NCBI RefSeq assembly: GCF_003012345.1
Contig: NZ_PVRV01000024.1
Location: 248,001 to 312,000 of the forward strand
Length of the DNA stretch: 64,000 nt
Source: Phytohalomonas tamaricis
GTDB taxonomy: Bacteria; Pseudomonadota; Gammaproteobacteria; Pseudomonadales; Halomonadaceae
Reading direction: 5' to 3'
Shown here: in pieces, positions 9,607 to 18,571 of the stretch
Position numbering within the stretch: position 1 is the first letter of the stretch
Layout: every line of letters starts with the position of its first letter
Notes under the pieces: generated by a model
What the model was told of the DNA's origin: nothing
The model's database searches: none
What the model saw: only the letters and a program-made list of their open reading frames with translations
Program-made: the position numbers and the translations under genes

Positions 9607-9633
9607 ATTGGCGAACAGGTGCTAACGCACGGA

Positions 9634-10530
9634 CTAATGCTCTGCCACAGCATCATCCTGCGGCGCCTTCTGCAACTGCTGCATTCCTAAACCGCCAAGA
9701 ATCAGCACCAGCCCAAGCAGCGTTGACGACAGGATTGGCTCGCCAATCACAACATGAAGCAGCAGCAGCGAGATCGGCGGTGACAAGAAGATCAGATTCG
9801 ATACCTTTGCCGTACGCGAGACGGTATGTACCGCCAGTTGCCACAGCACGAAGGCTATTCCCATCTCGCACAAGCCCACATAGACACCCGCGCCAAGGCT
9901 TGCCCAACCGTGCCATTGCAGGCCGGTCTGCCAGAGCATCAACCCCCATAGCACGGGTAGCCCAACGGTAAAGTTCTGCCACTGCGCGACAAGCGGTGCA
10001 CGCTCATCACGGCGATTGAACAGCCAATACAGCGCCCACAGCAACGTACTGAACAGCGCCAGCCCCACGCCCACCGGGTCGGCAAAGTTCACATTGAACA
10101 CGTCACCCCGGGTCGCGATTACCCATACCCCGGCATAGCTGATCAGGCCTGCCGCCAGATCAACCAGCGTCAGGCGCTGTTTGAGAATCGGCACGGCAAG
10201 CAAGGCCATGGTTAGCGCCCACGTATAGTTGATCGCCATAGCCTCCTGCCCCGGCAAACGATCATAGGCGGCAAACAACATCAGGTAATAAGCGACGGGA
10301 TTCATCATCCCCGCCCAGAGCGCCTGGTGCCAGCCATGGCGCAGCGCTGTAGGCATCTCGCCCTTGCGCATTACCAGCATGCTAATAAATGCCCAGGACA
10401 CTAACGCCGCAATACTCATCAGCTCGATCGGTCGCATGGTTGCAAGCGACCATTTGAATGCCGTCGCCACGGTTGACCACAGTCCCACCGCTCCCACGCC
10501 ATAAAGCATTGCACGCTGATCCCGAGTCAC
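9634..10530 (-). CDS. EamA-family (DMT) transporter, YddG-like
   Basis: Inner-membrane exporter of the drug/metabolite transporter superfamily. It has ten hydrophobic segments in two EamA repeats of about 140 residues, with family features such as GLWSTVATAFKWSL near the N-terminus and SPPISLLLLHVVIGEP in the last repeat. The length (298) is typical. The overall look, including AINYTWALTMALLAVPILKQ, resembles YddG-type aromatic amino acid/drug exporters. The substrate is not readable. It converges with tesA and diverges from zntB. Confidence 0.85.
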   Translation of the reverse strand: MTRDQRAMLYGVGAVGLWSTVATAFKWSLATMRPIELMSIAALVSWAFISMLVMRKGEMPTALRHGWHQALWAGMMNPVAYYLMLFAAYDRLPGQEAMAINYTWALTMALLAVPILKQRLTLVDLAAGLISYAGVWVIATRGDVFNVNFADPVGVGLALFSTLLWALYWLFNRRDERAPLVAQWQNFTVGLPVLWGLMLWQTGLQWHGWASLGAGVYVGLCEMGIAFVLWQLAVHTVSRTAKVSNLIFLSPPISLLLLHVVIGEPILSSTLLGLVLILGGLGMQQLQKAPQDDAVAEH

Positions 10531-10705
10531 TGCTTATGCTCCTTGCCTGTCGTATAAACGAAACGCATCATGGCGTTCACAATGTTGCGACGCTAGCAGG
10601 ATACAACGGCCTGTGCGATACGTTTGACTGCCGCGCCTGCCGTCATTTACGCCCTGCAGAACGCGCTCAGCACATCAATATCATCATTCAGAACAGGAAC
10701 ACGGC

Positions 10706-11680
10706 ATGTCGCAGCCTCAGACCTCTTTTGTCGCCGCCTACCGGCTTGATGGACAAGGTGGAGGGGAAGCCCTCGATAACCAGGCACTACAGGAGCGTTG
10801 GCAACATGACGATGGGCAGCTGTGGATGCACCTCGACTTCAGCTTCGATGACGTCAACACCTATTTACACGATATTGCTGCCCTGCATGAAGATGTTATT
10901 GAAGCGCTGGTTGAGGAAGACACTCGTCCTCGTGTCGCCCGTTTTTCCGGAGGGTTGGTCACGACCCTGCGCGGCGTCAATCTCAACCCCGGCTCGGCGC
11001 CTGAGGATATGCTCTCGCTGCGGGTATGGATCACACCCAACCGCTTGATCACCCTGCGTCGGCGGCCTTTGCAGTCGGTGCTGCGCGTGCGTGAGTATCT
11101 TCATGCGGGCGAAGGTGCACGCAATGTCGCTGAACTGCTCGCCGGCATGGCCGATGCGATTATCGACCGAGTCGGTGATCTCAGTCACCGGATCGATACC
11201 CAGCTCGGCGAACTCGAAGAAAATCAGCTCAACGACATCGATATTGATGGTGATGACCTGACGCGGGTGAGAAGACCGCTGATCACGCTACGTCGTTTCA
11301 TGGAGCCGCAGAGCCACTGCCTGAGCAAGCTTGCCGAAGACACCAGCGGTCTGGATGAAACCGCACGGCTGTGGCTGCGTGAATCGGCCAACCTGCTCTA
11401 TCGTTACGTCGAGGATTTCAATGCCATGCAGGAGCGCGCGCTGATTCTGCAGGAGCAGATATGGAACGAACATAACGAACGCCTCAATGAGCGCATGTAC
11501 CTGATGGCGATCATGACGGCGATATTCCTGCCGCTGACCTTTCTGACCGGCCTGCTTGGCATCAACGTCGGCGGCATTCCCGGCGCGGAGAGCCCGCTGG
11601 GATTCGTCAGCGTCGTGTTCCTAAGCTTGCTCGTCGGCGCCGGCGTCATGGCCGTACTGAAGCGCTGGCACTGGTGGTAA
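10706..11680 (+). CDS. zntB: zinc transporter ZntB (CorA superfamily)
   Basis: Inner-membrane Zn2+ transporter of the CorA/ZntB family. E. coli ZntB is described as proton-coupled zinc uptake. It has a long cytoplasmic N-terminal domain, then two C-terminal membrane helices (AIMTAIFLPLTFLTGLLG and GFVSVVFLSLLVGAGVMAVL). The pore motif is GIN (LLGINVGGIPG) rather than the GMN of CorA, which marks ZntB. Its 324 residues match the family (E. coli 327), and AGGAA precedes the ATG. A monocistronic unit divergent from the EamA gene. No zinc-regulator site was recognised. Confidence 0.92.
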   Translation: MSQPQTSFVAAYRLDGQGGGEALDNQALQERWQHDDGQLWMHLDFSFDDVNTYLHDIAALHEDVIEALVEEDTRPRVARFSGGLVTTLRGVNLNPGSAPEDMLSLRVWITPNRLITLRRRPLQSVLRVREYLHAGEGARNVAELLAGMADAIIDRVGDLSHRIDTQLGELEENQLNDIDIDGDDLTRVRRPLITLRRFMEPQSHCLSKLAEDTSGLDETARLWLRESANLLYRYVEDFNAMQERALILQEQIWNEHNERLNERMYLMAIMTAIFLPLTFLTGLLGINVGGIPGAESPLGFVSVVFLSLLVGAGVMAVLKRWHWW

Positions 11681-11708
11681 GCCGTATCGCCATCACTTGC
11701 TGTTCGGA

Positions 11709-11975
11709 CTAACGATCGATATGGCCCAGGTCACGCTCCGGGTCGAGGCGGTCGCGCACACGCCGCTTTAGCTCCTTGATATCGGGGAAACCACCGTCGC
11801 GCTTACGTTCCCAGATCACTTCATCATCGGCGATCACATCGAAGTGACCACCATGACTTGGGGCAAGCGCGACCTGCTCAAGATCCTCACCGAAGGTTTG
11901 CAACAGCTCCTGGGCGTACCAGCCAGCACGTAATAGCCAATGGCACTGGGTACAATAATGAATGGTAATACGCAT
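11709..11975 (-). CDS. SelT/SelW/SelH (Rdx) family thioredoxin-fold protein, Cys form
   Basis: Small protein of 88 residues with a CxxC redox motif (HYCTQCHW) at the start of a beta-alpha thioredoxin-like fold, as in the Rdx family. Many homologues carry selenocysteine at the second position, whereas here it is cysteine. The C-terminal part has the conserved VIWERKRDGGFPDIKELKRRVRD. The ATG at 11975 is used. An adjacent upstream ATG at 11978 adds only one Met. The cellular role is unknown, with a redox or oxidative-stress function presumed from the fold. Divergent from the MFS gene, 85 bp away. Confidence 0.88.
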   Translation of the reverse strand: MRITIHYCTQCHWLLRAGWYAQELLQTFGEDLEQVALAPSHGGHFDVIADDEVIWERKRDGGFPDIKELKRRVRDRLDPERDLGHIDR

Positions 11976-12060
11976 CAACGTTTCTCCATGTGTAGTGATA
12001 GTGGATCTTTCGCCTTGGCCGCCCTTGACGCCTCATTACATAACCGCAGAAGGACCTGCC

Positions 12061-13383
12061 GTGCCTGATGACAATAAGGAACTGTCTCTGAACCATGCCT
12101 ACGAATGGCTGACCGGAGATAGCGATGGGCGTACTTGCAAGGATATCCCTGAAGACGCCTGCCATGAACAACCCGGTAATTTTTTACGCCAACTGCTCGC
12201 GTCACTGGGCAATAAGCTGGCGGATGAAATGGCCAGTGCGCGTCTGATTCTGCCTTGGCTAATGGGCGCGATCGGTGCACCAGTATGGATGATCGGCCTG
12301 CTGGTGCCACTGCGAGAAGCCGGCGCGCTGTTGCCACAGTTGATAGTAGCCGGGCTGATCCGTCCACTGCCCAGGCGCAAATATGTTTGGGCGCTAGGCA
12401 GTCTGATGCAATGCTTATGTGCAGCCTTGCTCGCGCTGCTGGCCGTGTTCGGACAGGGCGGTTGGGGCGGCGCACTGGTGCTGGCGACGTTGGCCCTGCT
12501 CTCCTTGGCACGAGGCGTAGCATCGATCGCTACCAAGGATGTACTCGGTAAGACCATCGACAAGCAGCATCGTGGCGCCCTGCTCGGTTGGAGCGGTAGC
12601 CTGGCCGGGGCCGCCACACTCATTGCCGGTGCCGTTTTGGTGCTTTTCGATGATCGCCCCAGCCAGCTTGCCCTGGCGGCCTTGCTCGCTATCGCAGCGC
12701 TAGGCTGGGGAGTCAATGCGCTATTCTCAGCGCTAATTCGTGAAGTACCCGGAGCAACCGAAGGCGGTGAAAATGCCTGGAGAACCCTTGTACGCGGTGG
12801 GCATAAACTTCAAGAGGATCGCGATTTCCGTCGCTTCAACCTGTGTCGCGCGCTGCTGCTGTCAAGCGCCCTGGCACTTCCCTATATCGCCCTGCTTGGT
12901 CAGGGTAAAAGCGGCTCTAATCTCAAGGGACTGGGCATTTTGATCATTCTATCCGGGCTTGCCAGTATGATTGCCAGCCCTATCTGGGGCAGGCTCGCCG
13001 ACCGCTCCAGCAAGAATGTGATGCGCGATGCCGGGCTTGGCGCAGCCATCTGCTGTGCACTGACAGCGCTGTGCGCCTGGCTGCCTTTTGCCTGGACCGC
13101 CACCATTTGGCCTTATGCGGTGCTCTATGCCCTACTAGTAATCGCTCATGCCGGAATCCGACTGGGGCGCAAGACCTATGTCATCGATCTTGCCAGCCAA
13201 CAGGAACGCGCACTCTATGTAGCACTATCCAATACGCTGACTGGCGGTTTGCTGCTGATGCTAGGCGCAGCAGCAGGGGCGCTTGCTCATTGGCTGGGCA
13301 GTGCTGCAGTCTTGACCATTCTCGCTGTCACCATGCTTTGTGCCGCAGGGCTTGCCCATCGCTTGCACGAGGTCGAACAATAG
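12061..13383 (+). CDS. MFS transporter
   Basis: Major facilitator superfamily membrane protein with about 12 hydrophobic segments, after a soluble N-terminus of roughly 50 residues. The GTG at 12061 is preceded by AAGGA with a 7-nt spacer and gives 440 residues. The open frame starts at 11962, but the upstream part overlaps the start region of the divergent Rdx gene. A loop reading GRLADRSSKN around the second half resembles the cytoplasmic MFS signature. The acidic stretch LTGDSDGRTCKDIPEDAC before the first helix is unusual. The substrate is unknown. The next gene, 90 bp away in the same direction, encodes a LOV photoreceptor. Confidence 0.85.
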   Translation: MPDDNKELSLNHAYEWLTGDSDGRTCKDIPEDACHEQPGNFLRQLLASLGNKLADEMASARLILPWLMGAIGAPVWMIGLLVPLREAGALLPQLIVAGLIRPLPRRKYVWALGSLMQCLCAALLALLAVFGQGGWGGALVLATLALLSLARGVASIATKDVLGKTIDKQHRGALLGWSGSLAGAATLIAGAVLVLFDDRPSQLALAALLAIAALGWGVNALFSALIREVPGATEGGENAWRTLVRGGHKLQEDRDFRRFNLCRALLLSSALALPYIALLGQGKSGSNLKGLGILIILSGLASMIASPIWGRLADRSSKNVMRDAGLGAAICCALTALCAWLPFAWTATIWPYAVLYALLVIAHAGIRLGRKTYVIDLASQQERALYVALSNTLTGGLLLMLGAAAGALAHWLGSAAVLTILAVTMLCAAGLAHRLHEVEQ

Positions 13384-13473
13384 TAGACATTTCATACTCA
13401 TACGGGCACGTCAGGATAATAAGCTTATTCATGGACGTGCCTTCTAACGAATCATTTCACAGGACGGCGATTG

Positions 13474-13911
13474 ATGACGACTCCCCCACCCATGATTAGC
13501 CCCGAACTGCTTGAACGTGTCGTAAACGCCTCCGTTGACGGTATTGTGGTGGCTGAACGTGAAGGTAACGAAGACATTCTGATTTATGTCAATCAGGGAT
13601 TTGAGCACCTGACCGGCTACAGTGCTGAAGATATTCTCTACCGTGATTGCCGCTTTTTGCAAAACGGTGACAATCAGCAGCCGGGACTCGACCGCTTGCG
13701 CAAGGCATTGGCAGCCGGCGAAACATGCAAGGAAGTTATCCGCAATTATCGCAAGGATGGCAGCATGTTCTGGAACGAGCTGTCTATCACTCCGGTTCAC
13801 AACGATGAAGATCATTTGCTTTACTTCATCGGGATACAAAAGGATGTGACCGATCTGGTCGAGGCTCAGCAGGAGTTGGAAAAGCTTAAGTCCCGCCTTG
13901 AGAATGACTAA
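13474..13911 (+). CDS. short LOV-domain blue-light photoreceptor (PpSB1/SB2-LOV-like)
   Basis: Single PAS/LOV domain of about 145 residues with short N- and C-terminal helices and no effector domain. The photoactive cysteine motif reads YRDCRFLQ (Cys59 from this start). Also seen are the flavin-ring contacts NYRKDGSMFWNEL (both Asn residues) and the last beta-strand with the signalling Gln (FIGIQKDVT). This is the pattern of the short LOV proteins of Pseudomonas putida. The Arg just after Cys59 and the Arg of the LRKAL helix are kept. Two further phosphate-contacting arginines known from PpSB1-LOV align with Asn67 and Leu72. The ATG at 13474 has AGGA 9 nt upstream. The output partner is unknown. 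The neighbours are an MFS transporter and a PA3496-family protein. Confidence 0.9.
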   Translation: MTTPPPMISPELLERVVNASVDGIVVAEREGNEDILIYVNQGFEHLTGYSAEDILYRDCRFLQNGDNQQPGLDRLRKALAAGETCKEVIRNYRKDGSMFWNELSITPVHNDEDHLLYFIGIQKDVTDLVEAQQELEKLKSRLEND

Positions 13912-14040
13912 TTAACAAAGACTATCAAGGCTATTCAGGTAAATTTCATCATTGTCAATGCTTTTTTCTTGCCTCTCTTTGAAAAGAACGTTATACAGCG
14001 AGCTTACACGCATTATCGTTTTTTCATGGGAGGCGACGCT

Positions 14041-14235
14041 ATGAGCACCGAGCTATATCTCGATGACAGTGACGACTTCGAGGCCATGAACGATGGCAAT
14101 TACGGCGAATCAAAATCCCGTAATATCAAGGACACCCTCGGCGCACGCCGACGTGTGGAAGCACTTCTCGAAGAGCGTCGGTTACAACAAAATATCGAAG
14201 ACGATTGGGACTTCGATGACAATGAAGAAGAGTAA
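14041..14235 (+). CDS. PA3496-family small protein
   Basis: A 64-residue, very acidic protein with a basic middle (RNIKDTLGARRRVEALLEERRLQQ) and acidic ends (YLDDSDDFEAMND and DDWDFDDNEEE). This matches the PA3496 family, annotated in Pseudomonas as putative envelope-integrity proteins. The biochemical role is unknown. The ATG at 14041 follows GGAGG with good spacing. The frame is open from 13969, but that region lacks a binding site. It has its own terminator and is probably monocistronic. Confidence 0.8.
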   Translation: MSTELYLDDSDDFEAMNDGNYGESKSRNIKDTLGARRRVEALLEERRLQQNIEDDWDFDDNEEE

Positions 14236-14261
14236 TTTTCATCTTCTTGATCAATGAAACC

Positions 14262-14290
14262 AAAACGGACGCTCAGGCGTCCGTTTTCAT
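14262..14290 (+). terminator. terminator after the PA3496-family gene
   Basis: Stem AAAACGGACGC / GCGTCCGTTTT around TCAG, 27 nt past the stop. Confidence 0.85.
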
Positions 14291-14500
14291 TGCTATTGCC
14301 ATCCCGGCAACACGATAAGACCGACGCCGGCAAGCGAACAAGGGCATACACTGGTGTTAGCTGCGTTGTATCACTATCATCGTATCACTTGAACGGGCAT
14401 GCTAGTCACACAGTCAGGTGTCGCTGAAGGAGCCAGAGACGCGGCACATGCATGATAGAATTCATCCCTTTTCACCCTCTCAACCACTAACCGGATTCCC

Positions 14501-16162
14501 ATGGCGCAATACGTTTACACCATGAATCGGGTGGGTAAGACCGTCCCGCCTAAACGCGAAATTCTCAAGGATATTTCACTCTCCTTTTTCCCAGGCGCCA
14601 AGATCGGCGTATTGGGCTTGAACGGTGCCGGTAAATCTTCACTGATTCGCATCATGGCCGGTGTCGATCAGGAGTATCACGGCGAAGCGCGGCCAATGCC
14701 GAATATCAATGTCGGCTATCTACCGCAGGAGCCGCAGCTCGACGACGAAAAGACTGTCCGCGAGATTGTCGAGGAAGCCGTCTCCGAAATTACCGAAGCC
14801 CAGCAGAAGCTTGACGCTGTCTACGCGGCCTATGCAGAGCCGGATGCCGACTTCGATGCACTCGCCGCCGAACAGGCGCGCCTTGAAAACCTGATCGAGG
14901 CCAGCGATGCCCATAACCTGGAACGCAAGCTGGAAGTTGCTGCCGATGCGCTGCGCCTCCCGCCCTGGGAGGCCAAGGTCGGTAATCTCTCCGGTGGCGA
15001 GCGCCGCCGCGTGGCGCTGTGCCGGCTACTGCTTTCCAACCCTGACATGCTGCTGCTCGATGAGCCCACCAACCACTTGGATGCGGAATCGGTCGCGTGG
15101 CTTGAGCGCTTTCTGGTCGAATACACCGGCACCGTAGTCGCCGTTACCCACGACCGTTACTTCCTCGACAACGCTGCGGGCTGGATTCTCGAACTCGACC
15201 GGGGCCGCGGCATTCCTTTTGAAGGCAACTACTCCGCCTGGCTTGAAGGCAAGGAAAAGCGCCTTGAGCAGGAAGCCAAACAGGAGGCTTCCCGTCAGAG
15301 GGCCATCAAGCAGGAACTCGAATGGGTTCGACAGAATCCTAAGGGGCGTCAGGCCAAGAGCAAGGCGCGTTTGTCCCGCTTCGAGGAAATGCAATCCGGC
15401 GACTTCCAGAAGCGCAACGAGACCAACGAGATCTACATTCCGCCCGGTCAGCGTCTCGGGGACAAGGTGATCGAGCTTCATAACGTCACCAAGCGCTTTG
15501 AAGACAAGGTCCTGTTCGAGAACCTGTCATTCTCCGTCCCCAAGGGGGCGATTGTCGGTATCGTCGGCGGTAACGGCGCGGGGAAATCGACGCTTTTCAA
15601 GCTGATTACCGGCAAGGAACAGCCCGATAGCGGTGAAGTGGTGATCGGTGAGACTGTCGATATCGCTTATGTCGAGCAGCTACGCGACCATCTGGATGAT
15701 AACCAGACTGTGTGGCAGGCCGTTTCCGACGGGCACGATACCCTCAACATCAATGGCTACGAAGTGTCTTCGCGAGCCTATGTTGGCCGGTTTAACTTCA
15801 AGGGCAACGACCAGCAGAAGTTTCTCAGGGATCTATCCGGTGGCGAACGTGGGCGTCTGCAACTCGCCCAGACACTCAAGCAGGGCGCTAATGTGCTGCT
15901 GCTTGACGAGCCTTCCAATGACCTGGATATCGAGACGCTGCGCGCACTTGAAGAAGCCTTGCTGGCCTTCCCCGGCTGCGCTCTGGTGATATCGCACGAC
16001 CGCTGGTTCCTTGATCGCGTCGCCACGCATATTCTCGCCTATGAAGGTGATTCCGAAGTGGTGTTCTTCGAAGGTAACTACACGGATTACGAAGAAGATC
16101 ACCGCAAGCGGATGGGTAGCGATACCCCCAAGCGCACCAAGTACAAGCGTATCGACGCCTAA
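14501..16162 (+). CDS. ettA: energy-dependent translational throttle protein EttA (ABC-F ATPase)
   Basis: Cytosolic ribosome-binding ABC-F protein that gates entry of ribosomes into elongation according to the ATP/ADP ratio, by acting at the E site. There are two ABC domains in one chain. The first has Walker A GLNGAGKS, signature LSGGERRRVALC and Walker B LLLDEPTNHLD. The second has GGNGAGKST, LSGGERGRLQLAQ and LLLDEPSNDLD. Between them lies a P-site tRNA interaction motif region rich in basic residues (RQNPKGRQAKSKARLSRFEE). The length is 553, against 555 in E. coli. Monocistronic, ending at a symmetric terminator shared with lpxL. Confidence 0.97.
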   Translation: MAQYVYTMNRVGKTVPPKREILKDISLSFFPGAKIGVLGLNGAGKSSLIRIMAGVDQEYHGEARPMPNINVGYLPQEPQLDDEKTVREIVEEAVSEITEAQQKLDAVYAAYAEPDADFDALAAEQARLENLIEASDAHNLERKLEVAADALRLPPWEAKVGNLSGGERRRVALCRLLLSNPDMLLLDEPTNHLDAESVAWLERFLVEYTGTVVAVTHDRYFLDNAAGWILELDRGRGIPFEGNYSAWLEGKEKRLEQEAKQEASRQRAIKQELEWVRQNPKGRQAKSKARLSRFEEMQSGDFQKRNETNEIYIPPGQRLGDKVIELHNVTKRFEDKVLFENLSFSVPKGAIVGIVGGNGAGKSTLFKLITGKEQPDSGEVVIGETVDIAYVEQLRDHLDDNQTVWQAVSDGHDTLNINGYEVSSRAYVGRFNFKGNDQQKFLRDLSGGERGRLQLAQTLKQGANVLLLDEPSNDLDIETLRALEEALLAFPGCALVISHDRWFLDRVATHILAYEGDSEVVFFEGNYTDYEEDHRKRMGSDTPKRTKYKRIDA

Positions 16163-16186
16163 GTGATCGATACTGGCAACGCTTGA

Positions 16187-16222
16187 ATAAAAACGCCCCT
16201 CTCAGCGGGGCGTTTTTTCTTA
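16187..16222. terminator. bidirectional terminator between ettA and lpxL
   Basis: Stem AAACGCCCC / GGGGCGTTT with an A-run on the left and TTTTTT on the right, placed between convergent genes. Confidence 0.88.
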
Positions 16223-16235
16223 CTGTATTTCATGC

Positions 16236-17156
16236 TCAGTAAGGCGACGGCTCGCCTTCCGGACGCGTCTTGAAGCGCCGATGTAACCATAAATACTGCT
16301 CGGGATGCTTGCGGATCGCCTGTTCAATGAAACCGTTGATCCGCGCGGCATCGGCCACCTCATCACCAGAGGGAAAATCCTCGAAGGCCGGAAGGTACTC
16401 AAGCGTATACGTGCGGTTGTCCGGATTGCGGTGGAACATCAAGGGCATCACAGGCGCGCCGGTCATCTTGGCAATCTTCGCCGTCAACTTGATCGATGCC
16501 GCATCGATGCCGAAAAACGGTGCGAACACGCTCGCTTCGCGACCGAAATCCTGATCCGGCGAATACCATACCGCATTCCCAGACTTGATCCGGCGCACCA
16601 CACCACGCAGATCATGACGATCAATGGCCGCGCCGAAAATATGCCGTCGTGCCTTGGTCATGAAGTCTTCAAAAACGGGATTGTCATGCGGACGGTAGAC
16701 CACATCGGCCGGAAAGAATAGCGAATGCAGCGCCCCGCCGAGATCGAGCGTCGAGAAGTGGATACCGATAATCAGTGCGCCCTTGCCTTGAGCCATGGCG
16801 CGCTCCATGTGCTCAGCCCCCTTGAATGTCACGCGGTCACGCATGTGCTCGGGGTTTCTGCACCAGCCGGTGGCGGTTTCGAGAATACCGATACCGTTGG
16901 CATGAAACGTCTTGCGCACCAACCGATAGTGCTCGTCCTCATTGAGTTCGGGAAAGCACAGTCTCAGATTGGTCTCGGTGATATGGCGACGACGCTTGGC
17001 GATACGCCATACCATCTCGCCTATTGCTCGTCCGACCCATAGCTTGAGCCGCCAGGGGAGCCAGGCTCCCAGACGCATCAGGGTGATAGCGAGCCAGGTA
17101 GGCCAGTAACGTGGATGGGCAAAGTTGCCGGGATAAGGGGCTTTTTTCTTGGCCAT
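16236..17156 (-). CDS. lpxL: lipid A lauroyl/palmitoleoyl acyltransferase (LpxL/LpxP family)
   Basis: Inner-membrane late acyltransferase that adds a secondary acyl chain to Kdo2-lipid IVA. From MAKKKAPYPG (ATG at 17156) the protein is 306 residues, the same as E. coli LpxL. Seen are an N-terminal membrane anchor (YWPTWLAITLMRLGAWLP), the catalytic HX4D box HFSTLD, VYRPHDNPVFEDF, WYSPDQDFG, and the near-identical C-terminal block LWLHRRFKTRPEG. The frame opens 24 codons earlier at 17228. The binding site at 17156 is weak (GAG). Lies downstream of alr on the same strand, 82 nt away. Chain-length specificity cannot be told. Confidence 0.92.
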   Translation of the reverse strand: MAKKKAPYPGNFAHPRYWPTWLAITLMRLGAWLPWRLKLWVGRAIGEMVWRIAKRRRHITETNLRLCFPELNEDEHYRLVRKTFHANGIGILETATGWCRNPEHMRDRVTFKGAEHMERAMAQGKGALIIGIHFSTLDLGGALHSLFFPADVVYRPHDNPVFEDFMTKARRHIFGAAIDRHDLRGVVRRIKSGNAVWYSPDQDFGREASVFAPFFGIDAASIKLTAKIAKMTGAPVMPLMFHRNPDNRTYTLEYLPAFEDFPSGDEVADAARINGFIEQAIRKHPEQYLWLHRRFKTRPEGEPSPY

Positions 17157-17238
17157 GGTCTCATAATCGATTAATGCGACAGTCAATGAAACGGCGGTCA
17201 TTCTAGACCGCCGCGAAGCATACGTCACATCGCAGCCA

Positions 17239-18351
17239 TTACTGCGGGTCGTGGTGCCCGTCGTAATAACGTCTGGGCACCCTCGGTAAAATGCCGGTCA
17301 GCAAGGTATAGCTGATGGTATCGCAGTAAACGGCAACCTCATTGACGTCAAGAGTCGTACCGTTAGGTCCGTTTCCCCATAGCGTCACCGTCGAGCCGAT
17401 ATCCGCCTGAGGCAGGTCGGTCAGATCAACCGTCATCATATCCATCGAGACCTTGCCAGCCACCTTGGCGCGTAAACCATCGACCAGGACCGGCGTACCG
17501 TCGACAGCATGACGATCATAGCCGTCGCCGTAACCACAGGCGACCACACCGATACGCGAAGGACGCGAGGTAACAAAGCGTCCACCGTAACCGATACGCT
17601 CCCCACTGGCGACCTCACGGACGGCGATGATTTCGCTTTGCAGCGTCATTACCGGCCGAAGACGCCGGCTCATGTCATTGTTACCTTCCAGCGGATCGGC
17701 GCCATACAACATGATCCCCGGACGATTCCACTGCCCGTGCGCCTCCGGCCATACTAGCGTAGCCGGTGAATTGGCCAAACAGACCGGAGCATCAAGACGC
17801 TCGCGCACTGCCATGACACTTGCTAGCTGCCGCTTGAAATAGGCGCTATCCAACATATCCGCTGTGGCAAAGTGCGTCATCAGATGAAGTTCACCGACGC
17901 CAGAGTGCGCTTGCAGTCGCTGCCATACGGCGTCAATGCCTTGCTCTTCGAAACCCAACCGATGCATGCCCGAGTCGAGCTTGACCCAGACCGGAACGGG
18001 CGGATCAAGATGACGCGCACATAGCGCCTCTACCTGCCAATGGGAATGCACCGCTGTCCATAGTCCTTCTCGAGAGATCACCTCAAGTTCAGAGGCATCG
18101 AAGAAACCTTCGAGCAGGACGATCGGCTGGGTAATGCCGCCTTCACGCAGCACCATCGCCTCTTCAATCGAAGCGACCGCAAAGGCCGGTGCCACATCGG
18201 CAAGCGCCTGGGCACAAGCCAGTGCCCCATGGCCGTAGGCATTCGCCTTCACAACTGCGAGCGTTTGGCTCAACGGCGCACACGCGCAGGCGAGACGATA
18301 ATTATGACGCAAGGCATCAAGATCGATCATGACGTGCAACGGCCGCGCCAT
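17239..18351 (-). CDS. alr: alanine racemase
   Basis: PLP enzyme making D-alanine for peptidoglycan. The start at 18351 has a near-perfect Shine-Dalgarno (AGGAGG, 6-nt spacer) and gives 370 residues. The PLP lysine sits in VVKANAYGHGA (about residue 34), KLDSGMHRLGF and NRPGIMLYG follow, and the catalytic Tyr is in RIGYGGRF of the C-terminal beta-domain. A longer frame to 18378 lacks support. Followed on the same strand by lpxL. Catabolic DadX versus biosynthetic Alr cannot be separated by sequence alone, but there is no dadA next to it, so Alr is the better call. Confidence 0.95.
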   Translation of the reverse strand: MARPLHVMIDLDALRHNYRLACACAPLSQTLAVVKANAYGHGALACAQALADVAPAFAVASIEEAMVLREGGITQPIVLLEGFFDASELEVISREGLWTAVHSHWQVEALCARHLDPPVPVWVKLDSGMHRLGFEEQGIDAVWQRLQAHSGVGELHLMTHFATADMLDSAYFKRQLASVMAVRERLDAPVCLANSPATLVWPEAHGQWNRPGIMLYGADPLEGNNDMSRRLRPVMTLQSEIIAVREVASGERIGYGGRFVTSRPSRIGVVACGYGDGYDRHAVDGTPVLVDGLRAKVAGKVSMDMMTVDLTDLPQADIGSTVTLWGNGPNGTTLDVNEVAVYCDTISYTLLTGILPRVPRRYYDGHHDPQ

Positions 18352-18501
18352 CGTGTTCCTCCTGGAGGGATGAAACATTTATTATTTGGGATGCAGCTCC
18401 GCAATGCACGGCTAAGATGATGAAAACTATCTAAAAAGCAAAGTAATACGCTGTAATTACCGCAAGGAATGGAGAAACCGCCACCGCTCACTCATTTACA
18501 A

Positions 18502-18530
18502 CGAAAATGCCCGGCAAGACCGGGCATCAC
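18502..18530 (-). terminator. terminator after tolC
   Basis: On the minus strand, stem ATGCCCGG / CCGGGCAT closes a 5-nt loop and runs into TTTTCG, 42 nt downstream of the tolC stop. Confidence 0.8.
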
Positions 18531-18571
18531 GTCCATACGCATCCACACATCACAACAACGTTTAAACGTAC

